64,000 nucleotides of DNA from Rosistilla ulvae (GTDB lineage: Bacteria; Planctomycetota; Planctomycetia; Pirellulales; Pirellulaceae). A program made the position numbers and the translations under genes. Of the stretch, positions 8,554 to 17,239 are shown piece after piece (the first letter of the stretch is position 1; each line of letters starts with the position of its first letter). Location of the stretch: assembly GCF_007741475.1 (NCBI RefSeq), contig NZ_CP036261.1, positions 1 to 64,000 on the forward strand. The letters run 5' to 3'. The notes under the pieces are model-generated. The model saw only the letters and a list, made by a program, of their open reading frames with translations. It did not search any database and was not told the origin of the DNA.

Positions 8554-9509
8554 GTGCTTCGTCAAACGACGCTCCGGCGCAAATCGATCCCAGCTCGCTG
8601 ATGCGGATCAAGAATCTGCAACTGCGAGCGAAAACGGTGGTCGAAGGTTTTTATAACGGCTTGCACCGCAGCCCCTTCCACGGGTTTTCGGTGGAGTTCA
8701 GCGAATACCGTCCGTACACGCTCGGCGACGATCCGCGGACGCTCGATTGGAAACTGTTCGCCCGCAGCGATCGGTACTACATCAAACGCTACGAAGACGA
8801 AACCAATCGTCGCTGCTATCTGATGGTCGACCAAAGCAAGTCGATGGGCTTCGGATCGCTCGACTATACGAAAGCCGACTACACGCGGACGCTCGCCGCC
8901 ACGCTGGCCCATTTCTTGACCCAACAACGCGACGCGGTCGGATTGATGACGTTCGATCGGAAGGTCAACGAATTCATCGCCGCTCGGCATCGCCCCGGCC
9001 ACATGAACCGCTTGCTCGCCAGCCTCGATCAGTCCTTTGTAGGATCCGGCACCGATCTCTCCGAACCGTTGGAACAACTGGCCGCGTTGGTCAGCAAACG
9101 TGGGCTGATCATCTTGATCTCCGATCTGTTGGCTCCCATCGACATGCTTCGCACACGGTTGGCTTACCTGCGTTCTCGCGGTCATGAGATGATGATCTTG
9201 AGAGTCAACGATCCCGCCGAAATCGAATTCACTCTGCCGCAAGCCGCGATGATCCGCGACATGGAAACGGGGAAGGAACTGTATATCGATCCCGAGGTCG
9301 CCAAGGCTCAGTACCAAGCGAATTTTAAAGAGCACGAAACCCAGCTGGTCGCGATCTGCGAATCGCTGGGAATCGACCTGACGCAGATGGTCACCAACCA
9401 ACCGATGGACGAAGCGCTGTACCAATTGTTGAGTCTGCAGACGCGTCGCAGTCGTGGGCCGCAGCGCGGGGGAAGCCTTTCGGCCGCGGCGAGAGGAGCG
9501 GCGACATGA
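8550..9509 (+). CDS. DUF58 domain protein
   Basis: A vWA-like cytoplasmic protein of 319 residues that accompanies MoxR ATPases. The DUF58 signature is visible as FSEYRPYTLGDDPRTLDWKL followed by YYIKRYEDETN. A MIDAS-like MVDQSKSMGFG comes next, and SGTDLSEPLEQL lies further on. The ATG at 8550 overlaps the moxR stop by 4 bp (ATGA). A longer frame opens upstream inside moxR but is a shadow. The gene overlaps the next one in the same way, so expression is likely coupled stepwise. Confidence 0.9.
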   Translation: MSASSNDAPAQIDPSSLMRIKNLQLRAKTVVEGFYNGLHRSPFHGFSVEFSEYRPYTLGDDPRTLDWKLFARSDRYYIKRYEDETNRRCYLMVDQSKSMGFGSLDYTKADYTRTLAATLAHFLTQQRDAVGLMTFDRKVNEFIAARHRPGHMNRLLASLDQSFVGSGTDLSEPLEQLAALVSKRGLIILISDLLAPIDMLRTRLAYLRSRGHEMMILRVNDPAEIEFTLPQAAMIRDMETGKELYIDPEVAKAQYQANFKEHETQLVAICESLGIDLTQMVTNQPMDEALYQLLSLQTRRSRGPQRGGSLSAAARGAAT

Positions 9510-11578
9510 GTTTCCTCGCTCCGCTGTACGCATTGGGCGCATTGGCGATCGGGTTGCCGATCTTGTTTCACTTGATCCGTCGTCGACCCAAGGCGCAAGC
9601 GGAATTCAGTTCGCTGATGTTCTTGACCCAGTCGCCGCCGCGGCTGACGCGGCGCAGCCGCTTGGATCAGTGGCCGCTGCTGTTGCTGCGGGCGTTGGCG
9701 ATCCTGTTGCTGGCGTTGGCCTTTGCTCGTCCCTTCTTGCGGTCGATGGCCCAACAGGAGACCGATCCGATCGGGCGGCGAGTTGTCGTGTTGGTCGATA
9801 CCAGCGGCAGCATGTTGCGGGGCGATCTCTGGAAACAGGCACAACAACAGGTCGCGTCGGTCACCGACGGTTTGGCGGCAAACGATCAGATCGCGTTGCT
9901 GATTTATGATTCCGCTGTCACATCGGTTGTCGGCTGGGATGATCAAGCGGTCGGCGGGGCGAGTTCGCAAGCCGAACGAATCCGCCGGGCGATGGCCGAC
10001 ATCACGCCAAGCCATGGCGGATCGGATCTTGGATCCGCGTTGATCGCCGCGGCCGACATCCTGCACAACACAGCCGAATCGATCGAAGAGGGAGACGTTG
10101 CCGCTGGGGAGATCGTGATTGTCAGCGATCTGCAGGAAGGGAACGACCTGATTCCGCTGCAACAATACCAATGGCCCGCGTCGATAGTGGTATCGATCGC
10201 GGCGGTCGAGTCCGCTGAACGCGGGAACCTGAGCGCTGTCGTGCTTCCTCAACCGGTCGCGAGCGGCGAATCGAAGCAGCCTCAGTTGCGGGTTCGCTTT
10301 CACAACACGAGCGATTCGGTCAACGATCAATTCATGTACTTTTGGGAAGGTGGCAAAGAGGGCGAGGATCGGATCGTGCAGGTTCCGCCGGGGGAGAGCC
10401 GCGTTGTGATGATCGATCCGCCGGCGGGGACGCAGCATGTGTTGCGATTTGTCGGAGACCAGCAGGCTTTCGACAATCAAGTTTATGTCGCCTTGCCGCC
10501 GAAATTGCAGCAGCGGGTGCTGTATGTCGGTTCGCAGGCGGAAGATCCGCAGAGCGGGCTGTTCTACTTTCTCAACCAAGCGACGTTGGGGAACGCTCGC
10601 CGCGAAGTAGCGATTGAACAAGTGGAACCCGGCGGGCTGCCGGCGGATTTAAAACCGCAGCACACGCCGTTGGTGATCGTTGCCGACGTGGTCCCGTCCG
10701 CTGCGATGGCGGGTCTAAAACAATACCTCGGCGACGGTGGGCATCTGTTGTTTGTGATCGACGCGGATCCGAAAGACGATCCCGCGATCGCCGCTTCGTT
10801 GCGGGAACTCTCCGATTCGCCATCGCTTGCGATCGAAGAAGCCAAGGTCGGCGACTATGCCATGCTGGCGAAGATCGATTTCCAACATCCGCTGTTCGCC
10901 CCCTTTGCCGATCCCAAATACAACGACTTCACCAAGATTCGGTTCTGGTCGCACCGACGGCTAACGCTGGCGGAGGAGGATGGTTGGCAAACGGTTGCGG
11001 AGTTCGACGACAACGATCCGGCATTGATCCAGCGATCGATCGGGGCAGGGCGACTGTGGGTCCTGACCGCTGGATGGCAGCCGCAGCAGAGCCAGTTGGC
11101 ACTGTCGACCAAGTTTGTCCCGCTGATCTCGGGGATGCTCGAACAAGGGCCCAACCGCTCGCCATTGGAAGCCAGTTACGCGATCGGTTCGCAGGGCGAA
11201 TTGTCGGTGACGCCGCCGTGTGAACTGGTGTCGCCCGACGGGGCGCGTCGCGAAATCGAAGTCGATCTTTCATTGGAAGAACTGAAACAACCGGGCGTCT
11301 ATCGGTTGATCCAGAGTGGTGTCGAAAGCAGTTTTGCGATGAACCTGCCCGAAAGCGAAAGCCGCACCGTCGCGATCGGAGCGGACCAATTGGAGCAGTA
11401 CGGATTGCAGATGCAGCGGAGCGAATCGGCGGAACAGATCGCCGACCGCCAGCGCCAACTGCAAGATGTCCAACTGGAAAGCCAGCAGAAGATCTGGCAA
11501 TGGATGATCTTCGCCGCCCTCGGCATCTTGGTTACCGAAACCTGGCTCGGTGGCTACCTGGCCGGTCGGAAGTCGTAG
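9506..11578 (+). CDS. BatA-like membrane protein with vWA domain
   Basis: Last gene of the MoxR operon. The 690-residue protein starts with the BatA N-terminal pattern: a membrane helix (about 4-22), RRRPKAQAEFSSLMFL, and a second helix (about 57-75). A vWA domain with MIDAS DTSGSM (residues 98-103) follows, then a long extracytoplasmic region and a C-terminal helix near residue 670. The helices place the vWA domain outside the membrane. No batB, batC or batD follows; the next gene runs on the other strand. Its role, probably envelope or stress-related, is inferred from the family. Confidence 0.85.
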   Translation: MSFLAPLYALGALAIGLPILFHLIRRRPKAQAEFSSLMFLTQSPPRLTRRSRLDQWPLLLLRALAILLLALAFARPFLRSMAQQETDPIGRRVVVLVDTSGSMLRGDLWKQAQQQVASVTDGLAANDQIALLIYDSAVTSVVGWDDQAVGGASSQAERIRRAMADITPSHGGSDLGSALIAAADILHNTAESIEEGDVAAGEIVIVSDLQEGNDLIPLQQYQWPASIVVSIAAVESAERGNLSAVVLPQPVASGESKQPQLRVRFHNTSDSVNDQFMYFWEGGKEGEDRIVQVPPGESRVVMIDPPAGTQHVLRFVGDQQAFDNQVYVALPPKLQQRVLYVGSQAEDPQSGLFYFLNQATLGNARREVAIEQVEPGGLPADLKPQHTPLVIVADVVPSAAMAGLKQYLGDGGHLLFVIDADPKDDPAIAASLRELSDSPSLAIEEAKVGDYAMLAKIDFQHPLFAPFADPKYNDFTKIRFWSHRRLTLAEEDGWQTVAEFDDNDPALIQRSIGAGRLWVLTAGWQPQQSQLALSTKFVPLISGMLEQGPNRSPLEASYAIGSQGELSVTPPCELVSPDGARREIEVDLSLEELKQPGVYRLIQSGVESSFAMNLPESESRTVAIGADQLEQYGLQMQRSESAEQIADRQRQLQDVQLESQQKIWQWMIFAALGILVTETWLGGYLAGRKS

Positions 11579-11630
11579 CAGCAGCATTGGCAGGGGCTAC
11601 GCGTCTCCACTTGGTTGCCTTTCCTTCTTC

Positions 11631-12410
11631 TTACACTTCGGCTTGCATTCCCGAATGGTCCAGCCCCATCGTGCGGAAGATCTTGTCGCGGATCGCGAGG
11701 TATTCGGGAGAGTCGAGGTTGCGGGGACGCGGCAGGTCGACGTCGAGAATCGCGCGGATCTCCGCCGGACGTGGGCTCATCACAACCACGCGGTCGGCTA
11801 ATTGCACCGATTCCTCGACGTCGTGCGTTACGAACAGGATCGTCTTCTGCGTCCGCCGCCAGATCTCGACCAGATCGGTCCGCATCTTCAGACGGGTCAA
11901 GAAGTCGAGCGCACCCAACGGCTCGTCCATGTACAGCACATCGGGATCGGCAGCCAACGCTCTCGCGATCTCGACCCGTTGGTTCATGCCGCCGGAGAGT
12001 TCGCGGGGATAGGCCTGTTCGAAACCGGTCAATCCGACCATCTCGGTGTAGTGCCGAACCGCTTCGTCGCGTTCTTTTGGCGATTGATCCAACAGACCAA
12101 ATCCGATGTTCTGCTGGACGGTCAGCCACGGGAAGACGGCGTTGTTCTGGAAGATAAAGACGCGGCGTCGATCGGGACGCTGGACCACCGTGCCGTCGAT
12201 CAGCACTTGCCCTTGGGTCGGCTGCAAGAATCCACAGGCGATGTTTAACAACGTCGACTTGCCGCAACCCGAAGGGCCGACGATGCAGATGAACTCTCCC
12301 TCGCGGACCGTCAAATCGATCGATTGCAGCACCGGCATCACAGCCCCATCGCGGCCGCTGTACTCCAGTTGCAGATCGCGAAGTTCGATCTTGGGTGTTG
12401 GTTGGGTCAT
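11631..12410 (-). CDS. ABC transporter ATPase, nitrate/sulfonate/taurine type
   Basis: Powers an importer with the adjacent permease and binding protein. It has Walker A GPSGCGKSTLL, Q-loop FIFQNNAVFPWLTV, signature LSGGMNQRVEIARAL, Walker B VLYMDEPLGALD and the H-loop FVTHDVEES. The 259-residue length is normal. The ATG overlaps the permease stop by 4 bp. NrtD/SsuB/TauB-type subunits look alike, so the substrate cannot be named from this gene. Confidence 0.9.
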   Translation of the reverse strand: MTQPTPKIELRDLQLEYSGRDGAVMPVLQSIDLTVREGEFICIVGPSGCGKSTLLNIACGFLQPTQGQVLIDGTVVQRPDRRRVFIFQNNAVFPWLTVQQNIGFGLLDQSPKERDEAVRHYTEMVGLTGFEQAYPRELSGGMNQRVEIARALAADPDVLYMDEPLGALDFLTRLKMRTDLVEIWRRTQKTILFVTHDVEESVQLADRVVVMSPRPAEIRAILDVDLPRPRNLDSPEYLAIRDKIFRTMGLDHSGMQAEV

Positions 12411-13180
12411 CGTCTTGCCATCCCAGTGCGTGCCAACGATGTCCGTTCGATCCGCGACATCGCGGTATCCAACAGCATCCCGATCACCGAAATCACCAAC
12501 ATCGCCGCTACGATAAAATCGTAGCGGAGGTTGTTCCGCGAATCGTTGATCTGAAACCCAAGTCCCGATTGAACGCCTAACATCTCCGCAGCGACGACGA
12601 CGACCCAGGCGATCCCCATCGCCAAACGCAGGCCAGTCAAAATCTGCGGCAGCGCGGCCGGCAGGATCACCAATCGCAGCAGCGGCAGCCCGCGAACGCC
12701 AAAGTTTTCGGCGGCTCGCAAATACTTTTCATCGATCGCACCAACCGACGATGTCGCGGCGGTAACGATTGGAAACAGCGACGCCAGGAAGATCAAGAAG
12801 ATCGCCGCCAGATCGCTTGGTTCCCACCATTGCACTCCGCCAAAGACCAACACCGCAATCGGCAGCCATGCGATCGGCGAGATCGGCCGCAACGCTTGAA
12901 CCAACGGATTCAACAACTCGCGAATCCACAGCGACCAACCGATCGCCAGGCCCAACGGAATACCAACGATCGCGGCCAGGAAAAATCCCCAGGCGACGCG
13001 GAAGACCGAAGCGATCACGTACCGCCACAGCACGCCCTGCCCGGCTAGTTCGATCAGCCCGTTGAACGCCAACCAAGGTCCGGGAACGTCGGTCCGGCTG
13101 TTCCCCAGCGTCGCCAGATGCCAGATCAAAAGGAAGATCCCGATCCCCAGCGTCCCCAGCAGAATCTTGCGTGCAAGCAT
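12407..13180 (-). CDS. ABC transporter permease, nitrate/sulfonate/taurine type
   Basis: A membrane subunit of about 257 residues with six predicted helices and the EAA-type cytoplasmic loop (EKYLRAAENFGVRGLPLLRLVILPAALPQILTG region). The start ATG at 13180 shares one base with the stop of the binding-protein gene, which argues against the longer frame that opens at 13216. It forms an importer with the genes on either side. Confidence 0.9.
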   Translation of the reverse strand: MLARKILLGTLGIGIFLLIWHLATLGNSRTDVPGPWLAFNGLIELAGQGVLWRYVIASVFRVAWGFFLAAIVGIPLGLAIGWSLWIRELLNPLVQALRPISPIAWLPIAVLVFGGVQWWEPSDLAAIFLIFLASLFPIVTAATSSVGAIDEKYLRAAENFGVRGLPLLRLVILPAALPQILTGLRLAMGIAWVVVVAAEMLGVQSGLGFQINDSRNNLRYDFIVAAMLVISVIGMLLDTAMSRIERTSLARTGMARR

Positions 13181-14340
13181 CACTGCGGCTCCTCGGATTC
13201 CAGCGGCAGCGACCACATCCCCGATTGCTCAAACGATGGGTCGCAGTAGTCGTCGAACCCAAACGGATCGTCGGCTGTCACGGGGCGAAAGCTGAAGAAT
13301 CCCAGTCGTTGAGCGTAATCTTGAATCTCGGCAAAGTCTTCTCTGGCCAGATCCAAGCGGCTGTAACTGACACGGTCCAAAGGTCGCGTCAGGACAAACT
13401 TTAGTAGCTCGGGATCTTGGTTGTAATATTCTTGCCGGGCGGCGATCCAGGCGGCCTGCATCCGTGGCGAGCGGCCGAACTGTTCGGGAATCGCATCGCC
13501 ATCGGCCGACGGAGTCCCTTCGACAGCCAGACCGGCCATCAAGCGATCGTCCCCTTGGTCGATCCATTTTCCCGATGCCGAAATCCCCTGCACCAGTTCG
13601 GTGACAAGTTCCGGATCTCGCTCGATCAACCGCTCGGTCACGACCAAGACACAGGAGATAAAGTTGGGCCAGATATCTTTGGTGAAGTAGAGGACGCGGC
13701 CGAAGCCGTCCATCTCCGCTTTGGCGGCAAACGGTTCGCCGACGATGTAGGCTTCGAACTGCCCCGATTTCAAACCGGCAGGCATCTCCGGCGGCGGGTA
13801 ATCGATCAGCGTGATCTCGGCATTCGTCAACCCGAACTCATCCTTCAGCTTTTCGATCAGGATGCGTTGGTTCGAATAGCGATGCGGAATCGCGATCCGC
13901 TTGCCGCGAAGATCGGCAAACGTTTTGTAGGGTGAGTCTTTATTAACGACGATCGCCGTGCCGTCGCGATGCCCCAGGTGGACGATCTTGACCGGCGTTC
14001 CCTGACGCTGCATCACCATCGCCAGTGGAGCGAGGATGAAGGCGGCGTCGAGATTCCCCGCGTCGATGTCTTCGGTCATCGCTGGCCAGCTGGTGTACCG
14101 CCACGAAACGAATTCCGAATGCTGCTGCGAATGTTTGCTGACCCAGCTGGTGACCGGGCAGGTCAGATGGCAGGTCACCGGAAGATGACCGACCCGCAAC
14201 GACTTTCGCGTCGCCCCATTCTCGTCTCCGGCGATCTGCTGTGGCGGATCGAACATGCCTAGATTGAAGTGGGCATGCAGGATCGTCACGGTGCCCAGCA
14301 GGCAAAGGCAAGTTAGCGTTAGTTTGCCAAAGGAGGACAT
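13180..14340 (-). CDS. ABC substrate-binding protein, NrtA/NMT1-like, exported
   Basis: First gene of the importer. It begins with a signal peptide (MSSFGKLTLTCLCLLGTVTILHA), giving 386 residues. The pattern of NrtA/CmpA and NMT1-type binding proteins is present: RVGHLPVTCHL at the start of the mature domain, GNLDAAFILAPLA, a DLRGKRIAIPHRYSNQRIL hinge segment, and EAYIVGEPFAAKAE. Two cysteines (57 and 61) sit beside the expected ligand pocket, which is unusual. The mature protein ends with acidic residues. Ligand unknown: nitrate, bicarbonate, sulfonates and thiamine precursors are all bound by this fold. Confidence 0.84.
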   Translation of the reverse strand: MSSFGKLTLTCLCLLGTVTILHAHFNLGMFDPPQQIAGDENGATRKSLRVGHLPVTCHLTCPVTSWVSKHSQQHSEFVSWRYTSWPAMTEDIDAGNLDAAFILAPLAMVMQRQGTPVKIVHLGHRDGTAIVVNKDSPYKTFADLRGKRIAIPHRYSNQRILIEKLKDEFGLTNAEITLIDYPPPEMPAGLKSGQFEAYIVGEPFAAKAEMDGFGRVLYFTKDIWPNFISCVLVVTERLIERDPELVTELVQGISASGKWIDQGDDRLMAGLAVEGTPSADGDAIPEQFGRSPRMQAAWIAARQEYYNQDPELLKFVLTRPLDRVSYSRLDLAREDFAEIQDYAQRLGFFSFRPVTADDPFGFDDYCDPSFEQSGMWSLPLESEEPQ

Positions 14341-14613
14341 GAACAGCTGGGTTTTGGGGTTGTGAGGTTTAGGCCGACTTTTGAGCGCAAGTATACAACG
14401 CATTCTCGACGGTGCGCATCGGTGGCGGAGCAGAGCGCATCGCCGCTGCGCAGCGGTTATGATGGGGGCCAAGTAAGCCTGCTACGGGATCACACCACGC
14501 CCTGCGATTTGCGGAGCTTTCTGGGACACCGATTCGTCGGTGCTCCGCCGCCCGCAGGTTTGTTGGTCTTCCAGCTCCCCACCTACTCCCATCCCCCACC
14601 CTTTGGAGTCGCC

Positions 14614-16071
14614 ATGAGATCCCCTCGCAATCGCATGCTTCCGGCACTTGTGATCCTTGCCTCGCTGACCGCATCGAGCCATGCCGCCGAACCTTTGATG
14701 CTCGGGTCGCGATGGGAGCTGTTCGTCGACGAATACCTTATCGATTCCAAGCAGAACGTCGAATTGAAGCTGCACGAGCCCGTTCGCCGGGAGATCGTGC
14801 TGACGACCGACAAACCTTGGGAGGGGCCGACGAGCGCCTATTTCTCGGTGGTCCAGGATGGCGAGAAGGTTCGGCTGTATTACCGCGGATCCGACGGAGG
14901 CCCCGATCATTCCGAGTCGCAATTTACCTGTGTCGCCGAGAGCAAAGATGGGATCCATTTCACACGTCCGAAGTTGGGACTGATCGAGGCGGGGGGGACC
15001 AAAGAAAACAACGTGATCTGGCGTGGCGTCGAATCGCACAACTTCGCTCCCTTTCTCGATCCCAACCCGTCGGCCAAGCCCGATGCCCGTTTCAAAGCGT
15101 TGGGCGGGGTCAAGAAGCCCGGGAAGAACTGGCAATACGGTGAAACGCCAGGCGGTCTGTACGCCTTTGCATCGGCTGATGGGATTCACTGGCGAAAGCT
15201 TCAGAAGGAACCGGTCATTACAAAAGGGGCGTTCGATTCTCAGAACCTCGCTTTTTGGGACGCCGCGCGAAACCGGTACGCATGTTTCAGTCGCATCTTT
15301 TCCGCGGAGGACAAACTGCGGGCGATTCAGAGCAGCCATTCCCAGGACTTTCTGAAATGGTCGACCGGCGTTCCCCATCGTTATGCGGAGGATGCGCCGA
15401 AGGAACACTTTTACACCTCGGCGACCATTCCCTGTCCGACCGCGCCTCATCTGTTTCTGTCGTTCCCCAAACGGTTCGAACCCGCCCGGCGGAAGATTCC
15501 CGAACACAGCGTCAAAGGCGTTTCCGATACGATCTTTATGTCCAGCCGCGACGGGGGCCACTGGGATCGCCCCTTCCTGCAAGCCTGGGCTAGGCCGGGG
15601 CTGGATCCAAAAAATTGGACCGACCGCAGCAACATGGTTGCGTATGGCATCTACGACGGAGGCGACGGTGAGTGGTCGCTTTATATCAGCGAGCACTATC
15701 GACACGCCGACCATCGCATCCGTCGGCTGACCGTCCGCCAACAAGGATTTGCCTCGGCTCATGTGGGAGGCGGCAAACATGGCGAGTTCACCACGCATCC
15801 GATCCAGTTCGACGGCGACTCGTTGCAGCTCAACTACGCCAGCTCCGCAGCCGGCAGCATCCAGATCGAGATCCAGGACGAAAAGGGGCAACCGATTCCA
15901 GGGTTTGCGATGCAGGAGATGCCCGAACTGTATGGAGACGAATTGGCGGCGACCGCAACTTGGGATTCGGGATCCGACCTCGGCGCGCTGCGTGGGAAAA
16001 CGATTCGGTTGCGGGTCAAGATGATCGACGCCGATCTCTATGCACTGCGGTTCACCGATAAGGTCAAATGA
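14614..16071 (+). CDS. Secreted glycoside-hydrolase-like five-bladed beta-propeller protein
   Basis: A 485-residue exported protein with a clear signal peptide ending SSHAA. The mature part opens with LMLGSRWELFVDEYLID, a sequence common in planctomycete secreted proteins related to GH32/GH43-type propellers. Repeated segments of the form 'ESKDGIHFTRPKLG' and 'ASADGIHWRKL' are propeller-blade motifs. Catalytic residues cannot be assigned with confidence. The longer upstream frame from 14362 lacks coding character and would bury the signal peptide, so ATG 14614 is preferred. Probably acts on an external polysaccharide. Confidence 0.72.
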   Translation: MRSPRNRMLPALVILASLTASSHAAEPLMLGSRWELFVDEYLIDSKQNVELKLHEPVRREIVLTTDKPWEGPTSAYFSVVQDGEKVRLYYRGSDGGPDHSESQFTCVAESKDGIHFTRPKLGLIEAGGTKENNVIWRGVESHNFAPFLDPNPSAKPDARFKALGGVKKPGKNWQYGETPGGLYAFASADGIHWRKLQKEPVITKGAFDSQNLAFWDAARNRYACFSRIFSAEDKLRAIQSSHSQDFLKWSTGVPHRYAEDAPKEHFYTSATIPCPTAPHLFLSFPKRFEPARRKIPEHSVKGVSDTIFMSSRDGGHWDRPFLQAWARPGLDPKNWTDRSNMVAYGIYDGGDGEWSLYISEHYRHADHRIRRLTVRQQGFASAHVGGGKHGEFTTHPIQFDGDSLQLNYASSAAGSIQIEIQDEKGQPIPGFAMQEMPELYGDELAATATWDSGSDLGALRGKTIRLRVKMIDADLYALRFTDKVK

Positions 16072-16204
16072 TCTGCACGCGACCACGGCACACGCTCGTT
16101 CTGGGGTGAGTATGATGTTGGCGACGGCTGGGACGGCACATCGATCTGGCTCGTTGTGATCGTTTCGCACCCCCGATTTACCCTAACTCGACCTGAGACC
16201 CCCC

Positions 16205-17143
16205 ATGATGAAGCTCAAAACCGTTCTGTTTGCACCTTTGGTCTGCCTGATGTTGTCCAACATCGTTGTTGCCCAAACCCCCCAGCCTCAAAAGCTTTGG
16301 AAAGATGGAGCCCCCGGCGCGGGGGGGGGCGAGGTTGGCGATCTGCCTAATTTGACGATCTATCAGGCTGAAGGGGAAGGTCCATGGCCGGCGATCGTCG
16401 TCCTCCCCGGCGGTGGCTACGGCGGATTGGCCATCGATCACGAAGGTCATGCGATCGCGAAATGGTTGCAGGATCTTGGCGTCACTGGTGCGATCTGCCA
16501 GTACCGCCATCGCGGCAAAGGAAACCAGGGAGCCGGTTACAAACATCCCTTTCCGTTGATGGATGCTCAGCGAGCGATCCGCACCCTTCGCGCTCAAGCT
16601 GCTGAACTGAACATCGATCCAAATCGGATCGGGATCCTCGGCTTCTCCGCCGGCGGTCACTTGGCATCGACTGCGGCGACCCACTTCGACGACGGGAATC
16701 CCGACGCGTCGGATCCGATCGATCGCGTCAGCTGCCGGCCCGACTTTGCCGTCTTGTGTTACGCGGTGATCGGCCTGAACAAGCCCTACACGCATCGCGG
16801 CAGCCAACGCAATCTGCTGGGCGAAGACGCACCCGAAGAACTTGTCGAGTCGCTGTCGAACGAATCGCAGGTGACCGAAAAGACACCGCCGACCTTCCTG
16901 TTCCACACCAGCGGAGACACCGGCGTGCCGCCGCAGAATTCCGTCCACTTCTACCTGGCCTGCCACAAGCACAAGGTGCCGGTCGAGATGCACATCTTCG
17001 AGAAGGGCCGACACGGACTAGGCCTGGCCGCAGGCCGCCCCGGCGCCGAACACTGGCCGATGCTGTGCCACGAGTGGATGATCTCCCGAGGGATTTTGGA
17101 AGCCGACGCGTCGCAGACCGCTGCCGAATCGAAGAGCAAGTAA
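16205..17143 (+). CDS. Exported alpha/beta hydrolase (carbohydrate esterase-like)
   Basis: Serine hydrolase of 312 residues with a signal peptide ending VVAQT. Its oxyanion segment VVLPGGGYGGLA, nucleophile elbow GFSAGGHL, acid region HTSGDTGVPPQNS and histidine segment FEKGRHGLGLA fit the feruloyl/acetyl-xylan esterase branch (BD-FAE-like). It sits 130 bp after the propeller protein on the same strand, so the two may act together on the same external polymer. Substrate is inferred, not shown. Confidence 0.82.
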   Translation: MMKLKTVLFAPLVCLMLSNIVVAQTPQPQKLWKDGAPGAGGGEVGDLPNLTIYQAEGEGPWPAIVVLPGGGYGGLAIDHEGHAIAKWLQDLGVTGAICQYRHRGKGNQGAGYKHPFPLMDAQRAIRTLRAQAAELNIDPNRIGILGFSAGGHLASTAATHFDDGNPDASDPIDRVSCRPDFAVLCYAVIGLNKPYTHRGSQRNLLGEDAPEELVESLSNESQVTEKTPPTFLFHTSGDTGVPPQNSVHFYLACHKHKVPVEMHIFEKGRHGLGLAAGRPGAEHWPMLCHEWMISRGILEADASQTAAESKSK

Positions 17144-17180
17144 GCTCAAGGCTACTGTTGAGTACAGCAGCGACGTAACA

Positions 17181-17213
17181 AAAAAACGCACCGGCGATGA
17201 TGTCGCCGGTGCG
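17181..17213 (-). terminator. Rho-independent terminator of alaS
   Basis: Perfect 11-bp inverted repeat at 17187-17197 and 17203-17213 with a 5-base loop. It is bordered on the plus strand by a run of seven A, so on the minus strand the hairpin is followed by seven T. It lies just beyond the alaS stop. The A run itself is 17180-17186. Confidence 0.85.
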
Positions 17214-17239
17214 TTGAGTGTTCACTCTAAGCGTGCGTG

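Noticed and set aside
14482-16170. 562-codon minus-strand frame over the propeller gene
   Set aside because: Shadow frame; the plus-strand gene has a signal peptide and propeller motifs.
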